Below are positions 1 to 8,210 of a DNA stretch of 64,000 nt, piece by piece. Each line of letters begins with the position of its first letter. Within the stretch, counting starts at the first letter, position 1. The stretch lies in contig NZ_JAZDUE010000005.1 in NCBI RefSeq assembly GCF_036350515.1, positions 1-64,000 of the forward strand. Reading direction: 5' to 3'. This DNA comes from Gordonia prachuapensis (lineage in GTDB: Bacteria; Actinomycetota; Actinomycetes; Mycobacteriales; Mycobacteriaceae). The notes beneath the pieces are model-generated. The model was not told the origin of the DNA. It did not search any database and worked only from the letters and a program-made list of their open reading frames with translations. A program made the translations under genes and the position numbers.

Positions 1-200
1 CCCAGGCCCACGGAGCCTTCATGCACGACGACGGCGCCCGCGCCTACTACCGCAAACAACGAGCCCGAGACGTCGACCACAACGCCGCGCTACGCCAACT
101 CGCCAACCGCCTCGTCGGCATACTCCATGGCTGCCTAGCCCGCGGTATCCCCTACGACCCCGCCACCGCATGGAAGGACCAAACCCCCGCCGCGGCTTGA
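1..200 (+). mobile_element. IS110-family transposase, C-terminal fragment (runs off the left edge)
   Basis: The frame open from base 3 to a TGA at 198-200 encodes about 65 residues. It includes HNAALRQLANRLVGILHGCL, typical of the C-terminal transposase_20 end of IS110/IS116/IS902 enzymes, and ends in a DPATAW-like tail. IS110 transposases combine an N-terminal RuvC-like DEDD domain with a C-terminal serine-containing domain; only the extreme C-terminus lies in the window. I cannot tell whether the copy upstream is intact. No inverted repeats are visible downstream of the stop, as expected for a family that usually lacks them. The PTS cluster begins about 70 bases further on, in the opposite orientation. 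Confidence 0.8.
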
Positions 201-270
201 CATCAAACCTTCAGGGATGTCTCGATCAGCGGGAAAACGCTCCGGTCGTTGCCTGTGGTGATCGACTCGG

Positions 271-531
271 CTACTCCGCGTCGAGATCCTTTGCGACGAG
301 CGCGGCGATGCTGTCGAGCGTGCCCTGGTCGTCTGCGGTGACCACGACGTTGGTGCCCTTCTCCGCCCCGAGGGTCATGATCATCAGCGCCGAACCGGCG
401 TCGACCGGGTCGCCGCCCTCGAGTGCCAGGGTGACCGTGGCGCCCGAATCCGTGACCGCCTCGGCGATGATCGTCGCGGGCCGGGCGTGCAGACCGACGG
501 CGGACCCGACGGTGACGGTGGTGCTGGGCAT
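271..531 (-). CDS. ptsH: Phosphocarrier protein HPr
   Basis: An 86-residue protein with the canonical HPr active site GLHARPA: His15 accepts phosphate from EI and passes it to the EIIA domain of FruA. A serine occurs at position 47, close to the regulatory Ser46 of Firmicute HPr, but no HPr kinase is visible here. Length is typical for the family. It is the last gene of fruR-fruK-fruA-ptsH, 52 bases after the fruA stop, so it is probably co-transcribed with the fructose genes. It is the general cytoplasmic carrier of the PTS and pairs with ptsI at 4737. The start is the ATG at 531. Confidence 0.97.
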   Translation of the reverse strand: MPSTTVTVGSAVGLHARPATIIAEAVTDSGATVTLALEGGDPVDAGSALMIMTLGAEKGTNVVVTADDQGTLDSIAALVAKDLDAE

Positions 532-583
532 GAGATGTCTCCTTTGGTTGTCGTCGTGCTGATCCAGTCTGTCCGAAAACCGC

Positions 584-2662
584 TCAGGCGGGAACGGTTT
601 CGACCTCCTCGAAGCCGGCTGCGTGCTGCCGGTTCACATGCCATTGCTTGGCGGTGATCACGGCGAAGGCACCCAGCGCGGTCCCTGCCGCGAGCGCTAC
701 GAGGAACAATACCCAGTTGTTCATCGCGAAGAAGACGAAGATGCCGCCGTGTGGCGCGCGTAGTTCGACGCCGAACGCCATCACGAGTCCGCCGGCCAGC
801 GCTCCGCCGGCCATCATCGAGGGGATGACCCGGAACGGGTCGGTGGCGGCGAACGGGATCGCGCCCTCGGAGATGAACGACGCACCGAGCAGCCAGGCGG
901 CCTTGCCGTTCTCGCGTTCCGGTTCGGTGAACAACTTCGGTCGCAGCACCGTGGCGAGGGCCATCGCCAATGGCGGGACCATACCGGCACACATGACCGC
1001 CGCCATGATCTGCAGCTGGGCGACGCCGCCGATCGCCAGGCCCGTCGTCGCGAACAGGTACGCGGCCTTGTTCACCGGTCCGCCGAGGTCGAAGCACATC
1101 ATCAGGCCGAGAACGACGCCCAGAACGACGGCCGAACCGCCGGACATGCTGTTGAGGCCGTCGGTCATCTGTTCGGTGACCCACGCCAGCGGCTTGCCTA
1201 GCAGCATGTACAGCAGGACGCCGATCACCAGACTGCCGATCAGTGGGATGATGACCACGGGTTGTAGTCCGCGTGCCCACTGCGGCAACGGGATTCGTGA
1301 TATCCACAGGCAAACCACGCCGGCGATGAGGCCACCGACCAGGCCGCCGATGAAGCTGGCGCCGACGGCCACCGACACCAGACCGGCGACGAAACCGGGT
1401 GCGATGCCGGGGCGGTCGGCGATCGCGAACGAGATGTAGCCGGCGAGGACCGGCACCAGCATGCCCATGGCCAGGGAGCCGACCGCGAACAGCACGGCGC
1501 CGATGTACTGCCCGAGCCCGCCGGCCGGTAGATCCCACAGACTGTTGTTGAGCGCGATGAAGGCGCCGTCACTCATCCCGCCCTCGGCGTCGAGGGTGCT
1601 GTTCGCGATCTCGTACCCACCGAGGAACGGCAGGAATCCCAGCGCGATCAGCAACCCGCCGGCGGCGACGAACGGGATCATGTAACTGACGCCGGTCATC
1701 AGGGCCTGGCGGGTCTGTCCGCCGAGGCCGACGCCCCCGCCGCCGGTCGCCGCTGCGTCGGCGGTACCGTCGTCGTCACCGCCACTGACCACCGTTGCCG
1801 ACGGATTCTGCGATGCGGCAACGGCTTCGGCGATCATCGCGTCGGGTTCGTTGATGGCCCGCTTGACCCCGGAGGCGATTACCGGTTTGCCGCGGAATCG
1901 GTCCTTGCCCTTCACACCGACGTCGGTCGCGAAGATCACCGCGTCGGCGTCGGCGATGACCTGCGGATCGAACGCGGTGGTCGCGGACGAACCCTGTGTC
2001 TCGACATGAAAGTCGACGTCGGCCCGTTCTGCTGCGTACTTGAGCGCATCGGCGGCCATGTAGGTGTGCGCGATGCCCGTCGGACACGCCGTGATCGCCA
2101 CGACCGAACGACGCTTCGCACCCTGATCCGTCGCTGCGGCACCTGCCGAGCCCGCGCCGGTCGCGGCCGCGCCGGCCGCGGCAGGGGCCTGCTCCGACTC
2201 CGCCGGCCGGGGATTGATGGCCTCGTCCACGAGTTGCACGACGCGCTCGTCGGTCTCGGCCTCGCGCAGCGAAGCGACGAAGTCGGGCCGGACCAGTGAA
2301 CGTGCCAGGGAGCTCAGGAGTTTCATATGCTCGGATGCCCCGCCTTCGGGCGCGGCGATCAAGAACACGAGGTCGGCGGGACCGTCGGGTGCGCCGAAGT
2401 CGACCTTGTGCGACAGTCGCGCCATCGCGAGGCCGGCCTCCGTCACCGACTCGGCCCGGGCGTGCGGGATGGCGATGCCGCCGGGAAGCCCGGTGGCCGA
2501 TTTCGCCTCGCGTTCGAGGGCGCCGCGGGCGAGCACCGCCGCATCGGTGGTGCGGCCGGCGTCGGCGAGCGCGTCGGCGAGGTAGCCGATCACGGCTGCC
2601 GGGTCCTCGCCGGCATCCACGTCGAGTCGCACCGTTTGAGGTGTGATGATCTGTTCTGACAT
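584..2662 (-). CDS. fruA: PTS fructose transporter, fused EIIA-EIIB-EIIC
   Basis: A 692-residue fusion that imports fructose and phosphorylates it to fructose 1-phosphate. The N-terminal EIIA domain (about 1-150) carries phospho-His67 in GGIAIPHAR. An Ala/Gly-rich linker (about 155-185) follows. The EIIB domain (about 186-290) has the phosphocysteine Cys193 in CPTGIAHTYMAA. The EIIC membrane domain (about 320-670) has multiple hydrophobic segments. The A-B-C order is that of the actinobacterial ptsF/fruA type. An AAGGAA ribosome site precedes the ATG at 2662. It lies 54 bases after fruK and 52 before ptsH, with regular spacing that indicates one operon. Confidence 0.96.
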   Translation of the reverse strand: MSEQIITPQTVRLDVDAGEDPAAVIGYLADALADAGRTTDAAVLARGALEREAKSATGLPGGIAIPHARAESVTEAGLAMARLSHKVDFGAPDGPADLVFLIAAPEGGASEHMKLLSSLARSLVRPDFVASLREAETDERVVQLVDEAINPRPAESEQAPAAAGAAATGAGSAGAAATDQGAKRRSVVAITACPTGIAHTYMAADALKYAAERADVDFHVETQGSSATTAFDPQVIADADAVIFATDVGVKGKDRFRGKPVIASGVKRAINEPDAMIAEAVAASQNPSATVVSGGDDDGTADAAATGGGGVGLGGQTRQALMTGVSYMIPFVAAGGLLIALGFLPFLGGYEIANSTLDAEGGMSDGAFIALNNSLWDLPAGGLGQYIGAVLFAVGSLAMGMLVPVLAGYISFAIADRPGIAPGFVAGLVSVAVGASFIGGLVGGLIAGVVCLWISRIPLPQWARGLQPVVIIPLIGSLVIGVLLYMLLGKPLAWVTEQMTDGLNSMSGGSAVVLGVVLGLMMCFDLGGPVNKAAYLFATTGLAIGGVAQLQIMAAVMCAGMVPPLAMALATVLRPKLFTEPERENGKAAWLLGASFISEGAIPFAATDPFRVIPSMMAGGALAGGLVMAFGVELRAPHGGIFVFFAMNNWVLFLVALAAGTALGAFAVITAKQWHVNRQHAAGFEEVETVPA

Positions 2663-2716
2663 CGGGGGTTCCTTCTCGGGGTCTTCCTTGGGGAATCGGT
2701 GGTGGCAGGGTGCGGG

Positions 2717-3742
2717 TCAGCCGGCGCGAGGTGACCCGGTGAGCTCGGTGACATGGACGTGGGACAGGTCGAGTTGCTCGGGCGCCGGCGGTCGTGTGCC
2801 GGGTAGGGCGGTCGCCGCCGAGCCGTACGCGACCGCGGTGCGCAGACGCTCGGGTTCCGCTGCGCCACGACTCTCGGCGATCAGATATCCGGTCAGCGCG
2901 GCATCGCCGGCGCCGACAGTGCTGCGCGGCACGATGGGGGGCGGGGCCGCGAACCACGAACCGGTCGCCGTGACGAGAAGAGCGCCCGCCGCGCCGAGCG
3001 TCGCGAGGATCGCCGCGCCGGTCCGCTCCACCAGTTGGCCGGCGGCCTCGATCAGTGGGGCGTGGTCGCCCTGAGCGGTAGCCGCCGAGAGCTGTGCAGC
3101 GTCGGCGCCGACCGCCTCGGCGAGTTCCTCGTCGTTGGGTTTGAGGAGGTCGACCCGGCCGGTGACCGCCGCTGCCAGGGGTGCACCCGAGGTATCCACG
3201 GCCACAAGGCATCCCGAATCGGCCAGGGCGTCGACGACGGTGCGGTACCAGTTGGCGGGCAATCCGGGCGGCAATGAACCGCACAGGGCGACCCATCGTG
3301 CCCCCCGGGCGTTCTCGAGGACGAGGTCGGCGAGTCGGCGTGCCTGGGTGTCGTCCAGCACGAAGCCGGGGGCGTTGATCTTCGTGGTCGTGCCGTCGGG
3401 ATCGGCCACCGTGATGTTCGAACGGACCTCCCCGTCGATCGGCAAGGCGAGGTAGGGGAGAGAGACGTCGTCGAGCGCGGTGAGCAGCGGGTCGCCGGCG
3501 CGTGCCGGCAGGATCGCGCGGGTCGGGACTCCGGCAGCGGCGGCGACCCGCGCGACATTGACACCTTTACCGCCCGGCTCGGCAAGCGCCGTCCGGGCGC
3601 GTTGCACGGCGCCGTGCGTGAGTGGCGCCGACAACTCCAGCGTGCGGTCGAGACTCGGGTTCGCGGTGACGGTGAGGATCGTCGGGGCCGCGTCGGCGTC
3701 GGCGGAGACGGGAGCGAACGGGTCGGGCCGGGATGCGGTCAT
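2717..3742 (-). CDS. fruK: 1-phosphofructokinase
   Basis: A 341-residue PfkB-family kinase that converts the fructose 1-phosphate made by FruA into fructose 1,6-bisphosphate. Visible motifs are the N-terminal NPSLDRTLEL start of this subfamily, the GGKGVNVAR substrate loop, and the C-terminal VGAGDAALTGYL segment with the catalytic Asp. A GAGAGG site precedes the ATG at 3742. Its position between the DeoR regulator and the fructose EII supports 1-phosphofructokinase over other PfkB sugar kinases. Length is slightly above the usual 310-320 because of an acidic N-terminal extension of about 20 residues. Confidence 0.95.
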   Translation of the reverse strand: MTASRPDPFAPVSADADAAPTILTVTANPSLDRTLELSAPLTHGAVQRARTALAEPGGKGVNVARVAAAAGVPTRAILPARAGDPLLTALDDVSLPYLALPIDGEVRSNITVADPDGTTTKINAPGFVLDDTQARRLADLVLENARGARWVALCGSLPPGLPANWYRTVVDALADSGCLVAVDTSGAPLAAAVTGRVDLLKPNDEELAEAVGADAAQLSAATAQGDHAPLIEAAGQLVERTGAAILATLGAAGALLVTATGSWFAAPPPIVPRSTVGAGDAALTGYLIAESRGAAEPERLRTAVAYGSAATALPGTRPPAPEQLDLSHVHVTELTGSPRAG

Positions 3743-3794
3743 GAGGTGCCTCTCGTCGGACGGTCGTGCAGTGGCTCTTCTGGCTGTCGCGTGG

Positions 3795-4565
3795 TCATGC
3801 GATCACCGTTTCGATCCCTTTGTCGGTGAGCTCAGCGGTGGTCGCCGAGTCGATGCCCCGGTCGGTGATCAGCACGTCGATGTCCGTCAGGTCGGCGAAC
3901 GACATCAGGTCCTCGTGCCCGAACTTCGACGAGTCGGCGAGCACGACGACGCGATCGGCGCTGCGGCAGATCGCCGCCTTCACAGCGGCTTCGTCGGGAT
4001 CCGGGGTGGACAGGCCGTGCGCGGTGCTGATCCCGTTGGTTCCCACGAATGCGGTCGAGACGCGCAGTCGGGCCAGCGCCTCGACGGTTGCGGCGCCGAC
4101 CATGGCCTGGGTGAGTCCACGTACCCGCCCGCCGAGGATGTGCAGGTTGTCGCCCATGAGGCCGGCCAGTGAGGCAGCGATCGGGATGCTGTGGGTGACC
4201 AGGGTCAGCCGGCGATCCCGCGGAAAGGCAAGCGCCGCCTGATAGGTCGTGGTTCCCGCGTCGAAGAAGACCGAACCGCCGGCCTCGGGGAGGAATCGGA
4301 TGGCGGTGCGTCCGATTGCCAGCTTCTGGTCGGTGTGCGACCTCTGCCGCTCATCGATGCCCTGCTCGACGGTGACCGGTGTGGCGCCCGGTCGGACGGC
4401 GCCGCCGTGGACTCTCTGCACGTGACCGGTGCGTTCCAACGCGGCGAGGTCACGCCGGACCGTCTCGCTGGTGACGTCGAACAGCGCGGTCAGTTCGGCG
4501 ACCGACGCGCGGCCGTCCACGCGGACCCGATCGGCGATCGCCTGCTGTCGTTCCTCGGCGTACAC
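3795..4565 (-). CDS. fruR: DeoR-family repressor of the fructose PTS operon
   Basis: A 256-residue DeoR/GlpR-type regulator. The N-terminal winged helix-turn-helix (about 5-60) contains the family signature SETVRRDLAALE; the C-terminal DeoRC sugar-phosphate sensor domain follows. In this family the effector is a phosphosugar, here plausibly fructose 1-phosphate. It is the first gene of the fruR-fruK-fruA-ptsH operon and is divergent from ptsI, so it could control both units from the shared intergenic region. The start is GTG at 4565 with a GGTGAGG ribosome site. The fruR name rests on context; the family call is secure. Confidence 0.9.
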   Translation of the reverse strand: MYAEERQQAIADRVRVDGRASVAELTALFDVTSETVRRDLAALERTGHVQRVHGGAVRPGATPVTVEQGIDERQRSHTDQKLAIGRTAIRFLPEAGGSVFFDAGTTTYQAALAFPRDRRLTLVTHSIPIAASLAGLMGDNLHILGGRVRGLTQAMVGAATVEALARLRVSTAFVGTNGISTAHGLSTPDPDEAAVKAAICRSADRVVVLADSSKFGHEDLMSFADLTDIDVLITDRGIDSATTAELTDKGIETVIA

Positions 4566-4736
4566 GTGACCCTCACCTGTTGGTTTTCCTGCGTTTGTGA
4601 TGTTGATGTATCTGTGTTTACGCCTGTTTGTGTTGACAAGTCAAGCGTTTCTTGTAACTTGAATCACAACGGAGACTCTGGGCGGCTGAGACGCATAATT
4701 GATGGGTCACGCCCGTCGACCACAGTGAGGATTTCG
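4566..4736. promoter_or_regulatory. fruR/ptsI divergent control region with T-rich repeats
   Basis: This 171-base gap is clearly less GC-rich than its surroundings. It holds three similar T-rich direct elements about 16-17 bases apart: TGTGATGT at 4596, TGTGTTTA at 4613 and TGTGTTGA at 4629. A plus-strand promoter candidate TTGACA (4633-4638) with a 16-base spacer and TAACTT (4655-4660) points to ptsI and overlaps the third element. The phased repeats would suit a multimeric DeoR-type repressor. Operator assignment is inference. Confidence 0.55.
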
Positions 4737-6407
4737 GTGGAGCACACACACGTATTGAGCGGAACACCGGTAGTCGCAGGACATGCCTATGCGCCGACCG
4801 TGTGGCCCGGTGAACGACCCGTGTACGACCCGGCGACTGCGGCACCGGTCCCCGACGAGGAACGCGAAGTGGAGACCAAACGGTTCACCGACGCCGCGGC
4901 CACAGTGGCCGCACGATTGCGGGAGCGGGCATCTCATGCGTCCGGTGCCGCGGCGGAGGTGCTGTCGGCGACTGCCGGCCTGGCCGAGGACCGTGGCTGG
5001 GTGGGCGCGGCATCGGGGCTGATCGCCAAGGGGAGCACGGCACCGGCGGCCGCGGTGCTCGCCACCGAGCAGTTCGCGGCGATGTTCACCAAGCTCGGTG
5101 GCCTGATGGCCGAGCGGGTCACCGATCTGAACGACGTCCGCGACCGCGTCGTCGCCGAACTGCTGGGCGTCCCCGAGCCCGGTGTCCCCGAACCCGACGA
5201 GCCGTCGGTCCTTCTCGCCGACGACCTCGCACCGGCCGACACCGCGGGACTGGACCCCGCGAAGATCACCGCGCTCGTCACAAGGCTGGGCGGGCCCACC
5301 AGCCACACCGCGATCATCGCCCGCCAGCTCGGCATCCCTTGCGTGGTGGCGGTTTCGGGCCTCGCCGAGGTGGCTGCGGGGACCCCCGTGCTCGTGGACG
5401 GGACGGCCGGCACCCTGGAGGTCGAACCGGATGCCGCCGAGGCGACAGCGCAGGTCGAGGAGAGCCGGCGGATGGCGGCACTCGTCGCGAACTGGTCCGG
5501 GCCCGGGCAGACCGCGGACGGACGGCACGTCAGCGTGCTCGCCAATGTCGCCGACGGAACGTCGGCGCGCACCGCGATGAAGTATCCGGTCGAGGGCGTC
5601 GGTCTGTTCCGGACGGAGCTGGCCTTCCTGGATCGCTCGGATGCGCCGTCGGTGGAGGAGCAGACCGGTCTCTACCGTGAGGTTCTCGAGGCGTTTGCCG
5701 GGCAGAAGGTCGTCATCCGCACGCTCGACGCCGGCTCCGACAAACCGCTGAAGTTCGTCACGCAACTCGATGAGGCCAACCCGGCGCTCGGCGTCCGCGG
5801 TAACCGGATCGCCGGTGAGCATCCGGACATCCGGACGGCCCAGCTGGATGCGATCGCCGCGGCCGCGCAGGGCCGCGAGCCCATTCCGTGGGTCATGGCG
5901 CCGATGATCGCCTCCGCCGCGGAGGCCGCCGAGTTCGCCGCGCCCGTCCGGGAGCGCGGCTTGGTCGCCGGGGTGATGGTGGAGGTGCCCGCTGCGGCGA
6001 TCCTCGCCGAAGCCATTCTCGCGGAGGTGGATTTCGTCTCGATCGGGACCAACGACCTCACGCAGTACACGATGGCGGCGGATCGCATGTCGGCGGAACT
6101 CGCGGCCCTGACCGACCCGTGGCAGCCGGCCGTTCTCGCGCTCATCGCGCGGGTGGCAAGAGCGGGCCAGGAGGTCGACAAGCCGGTCGGCGTGTGCGGC
6201 GAGGCGGCCGCCGATCCGCTACTCGCTTGTGTCCTCGTCGGACTCGGTGTGACGTCGCTGTCGTCGGCGCCCGCAGCGGCGGCGGCAGTAGGCGCACGAT
6301 TGGCGCAGACCACTACGGAACAGTGCCGGGCCGCCGCCGACGCGGCGCTGGCCACCTCGGACCCGGCGGCCGCGCGGGCGGCTGCGACCGCGGCCCTGGA
6401 GAGCTGA
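4737..6407 (+). CDS. ptsI: Phosphoenolpyruvate-protein phosphotransferase (Enzyme I)
   Basis: A 556-residue EI that transfers phosphate from PEP to HPr. Phospho-His190 lies in GGPTSHTAIIARQLG. The C-terminal PEP-binding TIM barrel contains GVGLFRTELAFLDR and the late GVCGEAAADP segment. I place the start at GTG 4737, preceded by GAGG, which gives the usual EI length. The frame is open far upstream, but that extension would run back through the control region and into fruR. It is divergent from fruR-fruK-fruA-ptsH, an arrangement I recall from corynebacterial PTS loci. It ends 16 bases before the convergent lexA stop. Confidence 0.95.
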   Translation: MEHTHVLSGTPVVAGHAYAPTVWPGERPVYDPATAAPVPDEEREVETKRFTDAAATVAARLRERASHASGAAAEVLSATAGLAEDRGWVGAASGLIAKGSTAPAAAVLATEQFAAMFTKLGGLMAERVTDLNDVRDRVVAELLGVPEPGVPEPDEPSVLLADDLAPADTAGLDPAKITALVTRLGGPTSHTAIIARQLGIPCVVAVSGLAEVAAGTPVLVDGTAGTLEVEPDAAEATAQVEESRRMAALVANWSGPGQTADGRHVSVLANVADGTSARTAMKYPVEGVGLFRTELAFLDRSDAPSVEEQTGLYREVLEAFAGQKVVIRTLDAGSDKPLKFVTQLDEANPALGVRGNRIAGEHPDIRTAQLDAIAAAAQGREPIPWVMAPMIASAAEAAEFAAPVRERGLVAGVMVEVPAAAILAEAILAEVDFVSIGTNDLTQYTMAADRMSAELAALTDPWQPAVLALIARVARAGQEVDKPVGVCGEAAADPLLACVLVGLGVTSLSSAPAAAAAVGARLAQTTTEQCRAAADAALATSDPAAARAAATAALES

Positions 6408-6422
6408 CCGCCGGGCGCGACC

Positions 6423-7190
6423 TCAGACGCGGCGCATCACGGTGACGACCTTGCCGAGGATCGCGGCATCGTCACCGGGGATGGGTTCGAAGAGTTCGTT
6501 GTGCGGCATGAGCCAGACGTGACCGTCCTTGCGCTTGAACGTCTTCACCGTCGCCTCGCCGTCGATCATCGCGGCGACGATGTCGCCGTTGTCGGCAACG
6601 CTCTGCTGCCGGACGACCACCCAGTCCCCGTCGCAGATCGCCGCGTCGATCATCGACTCGCCGACGACGCGTAGCAGGAACAGCGACCCCTCGCCGACGA
6701 GTTCGCGGGGGAGGGGGAACACGTCTTCGACGGCCTCTTCGGCGAGGATGGGGCCGCCGGCCGCGATTCGTCCGAGTACCGGGACGAACGTCGGAGTGGG
6801 CAGGTCATCGTTCTCGGCCGCAGCAGACGTGCCGCCCGGCGGGACGTGCTGGTCGCCGTCCTGGATGTTGACCGCGCGGGGCCGATTGGCATCGCGTTTG
6901 AGCAGGCCCTTGCGTTCGAGAGTGCGCAGCTGGTGTGCGACCGAGGACGTCGACGTGAGTCCGACGGCGTCCCCGATCTCGCGGATGCTCGGCGGATAGC
7001 CGCGTTCGCGGACCGACGCACGGATGTACTCGAGGACCCCGCGCTGGCGGGGGGTGAGGCTCGCTTCCGCGGCCGCGGGGTCGACAGCCGGGTCGGAATC
7101 CGACGGTCCGGTTGCCGTGTCGGGTCGATCGATCCCGCGGGCGGCGCCGCGCCGTCCACCGGACCTGTTTCCACCGGCCCTGTCAGTCAT
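6423..7190 (-). CDS. lexA: LexA repressor (SOS regulator, self-cleaving)
   Basis: A 255-residue LexA. The winged helix DNA-binding domain (about 45-110) is followed by an S24 autoprotease domain: the cleavage pair Ala144-Gly145 in RIAAGGPI, nucleophile Ser179 in GESMIDA and Lys216 in ATVKTFKR. An unusually long disordered N-terminus of about 44 residues precedes the HTH. I choose ATG 7190 because AAAGGA lies just upstream; an ATG at 7298 would add 36 residues lacking family similarity. It is autoregulated: an SOS box at 7419-7434 overlaps its predicted -35. RecA-stimulated cleavage derepresses lexA and the divergent LysM gene. Confidence 0.96.
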   Translation of the reverse strand: MTDRAGGNRSGGRRGAARGIDRPDTATGPSDSDPAVDPAAAEASLTPRQRGVLEYIRASVRERGYPPSIREIGDAVGLTSTSSVAHQLRTLERKGLLKRDANRPRAVNIQDGDQHVPPGGTSAAAENDDLPTPTFVPVLGRIAAGGPILAEEAVEDVFPLPRELVGEGSLFLLRVVGESMIDAAICDGDWVVVRQQSVADNGDIVAAMIDGEATVKTFKRKDGHVWLMPHNELFEPIPGDDAAILGKVVTVMRRV

Positions 7191-7268
7191 CTGCGTAGTC
7201 CTTTCTGTCGAGCACCCGGCGGTGCCGGGCACTGCGGTTCCGGACGCTTCGGGGCGAACTCCTCGATG

Positions 7269-7320
7269 CCACTGTTCGGTTGCACTGGTCGGTTGCACTG
7301 TTCGGTTGCACTGTTCGATC
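7269..7320. repeat. Four 13-bp tandem repeats in the lexA leader
   Basis: CACTGTTCGGTTG-like units start at 7270, 7283, 7296 and 7309, with an exact 13-base period. The second differs by one base and the fourth diverges at its end. They lie in the roughly 197-nt 5' leader predicted between the lexA start point (near 7387) and the lexA ATG at 7190. Thirteen is not a multiple of three, so a coding origin is unlikely. Confidence 0.8.
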
Positions 7321-7393
7321 CCGCTGATCGAGACCCGGCTGCTGTTCTGTGTCCCGCTGTTTTGTGTGTGCTGCTGTCTTGTTCCTGCTGCCG

Positions 7394-7434
7394 ACAGTAA
7401 TCGAACATTCCCGGTTGTTCAAACATGTGTTCGA
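7394..7434 (-). promoter_or_regulatory. lexA promoter overlapped by an SOS box
   Basis: On the minus strand TTGAAC (7417-7422) and TACTGT (7394-7399) are separated by exactly 17 bases, a good -35/-10 pair. The plus-strand sequence 7419-7434, TCAAACATGTGTTCGA, differs from the actinobacterial SOS consensus TCGAAC-N4-GTTCGA by one base and covers the -35. LexA bound there would block RNA polymerase. Motifs are seen directly; function follows from the known consensus. Confidence 0.85.
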
Positions 7435-7466
7435 CGTGTGTCGAGACTTTGTCGGAGTGTCGTGTT

Positions 7467-7487
7467 AGGTTTCGAACATGCGTTCCA
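7467..7487 (+). promoter_or_regulatory. SOS box and -10 of the LysM gene
   Basis: TCGAACATGCGTTCCA (7472-7487) matches TCGAAC-N4-GTTCGA except for one base. It sits directly after TAGGTT (7467-7472), a possible -10. LexA here should repress the LysM gene. An ATG at 7478 lies inside the box, 5 bases after that hexamer, so a leaderless start there is possible as an alternative to ATG 7574. Confidence 0.75.
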
Positions 7488-7573
7488 TCGAACACGTGAT
7501 CGATCACGATGTCGATCCCGGTGAGCCGGTGGGGCCCGATCCGTATCCGCACTCGATCAGGAGGACACGTTCG

Positions 7574-8107
7574 ATGAGCACCGCGACGATCAGCACCACG
7601 ACGATCAGCACGACAGAACTGATTCAGCCCGGCCGGCAGTCCGTCGGGAACCCGCACCGTGCGGGCCGGGTCGGGGCGCCGGTCACCCGCCCGCCGCGAC
7701 GGGGCGCTCACACGCCGGTTCGTCCGGCCGATCGCCGACCCGTCGGTCAGCCGGCGCGTCCGGGGACGCATGTCGCCGGCACGCGTTGTGACGCACCGGT
7801 GGTGGACCGGACCGTCATCGCGCGCCGACGAGCCACAGCCGCTTCCGTCCTCGTCGGTGCCGCACTCGCGCTGATGGTGTGGGTCGTCGCGATCGTCGGC
7901 TCCGACTACGCGGCCTCGGTCGAGCCGGCCCCGGTGGGTACCGAGGTCGTGCATGTCCGGCAAGGCGATTCGCTGAGTACGATCGCGGACCGGGTCGCCC
8001 CGGGTGTGCCACGGGACGCGGTGATCGCGCAGATCGTCGAGCGCAACGATCTGTCGAGTTCGGGCCTGCGTGTGGGGCAGGCGTTGGTCGCCCCCGCGTA
8101 CCGCTGA
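7574..8107 (+). CDS. SOS-inducible LysM membrane protein, ChiZ/YneA-like division inhibitor
   Basis: A 177-residue protein: basic, Pro/Arg-rich cytoplasmic N-terminus, one transmembrane segment (about 105-125, LVGAALALMVWVVAIVG), then a C-terminal LysM domain (about 135-177) with HVRQGDSLSTIADRVAP. Divergent pairing with lexA plus an SOS box in the promoter matches the mycobacterial Rv2719c (ChiZ) locus, whose product acts in damage-induced division arrest. I choose ATG 7574 because AGGAGG (7559-7564) lies 9 bases upstream. The alternative ATG 7478 adds 32 residues and would be leaderless. Its function here is inferred from synteny and domains; nrdR follows 103 bases downstream. Confidence 0.85.
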   Translation: MSTATISTTTISTTELIQPGRQSVGNPHRAGRVGAPVTRPPRRGAHTPVRPADRRPVGQPARPGTHVAGTRCDAPVVDRTVIARRRATAASVLVGAALALMVWVVAIVGSDYAASVEPAPVGTEVVHVRQGDSLSTIADRVAPGVPRDAVIAQIVERNDLSSSGLRVGQALVAPAYR

Positions 8108-8210
8108 GACCCGGGCGGTATCCTCGATGGCACAGGGTCCGGCCGGGAACCGGCACGGCGTGGCGGGTATCCGGTGCGCCGTTGTGTCCCGAGACGTGCG
8201 TGAGGACGAC

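Noticed and set aside
4191..4736. 546-base in-frame extension upstream of the ptsI GTG
   Set aside because: It runs antisense through fruR and across the shared promoter region. The EI family N-terminus and a ribosome site support GTG 4737.
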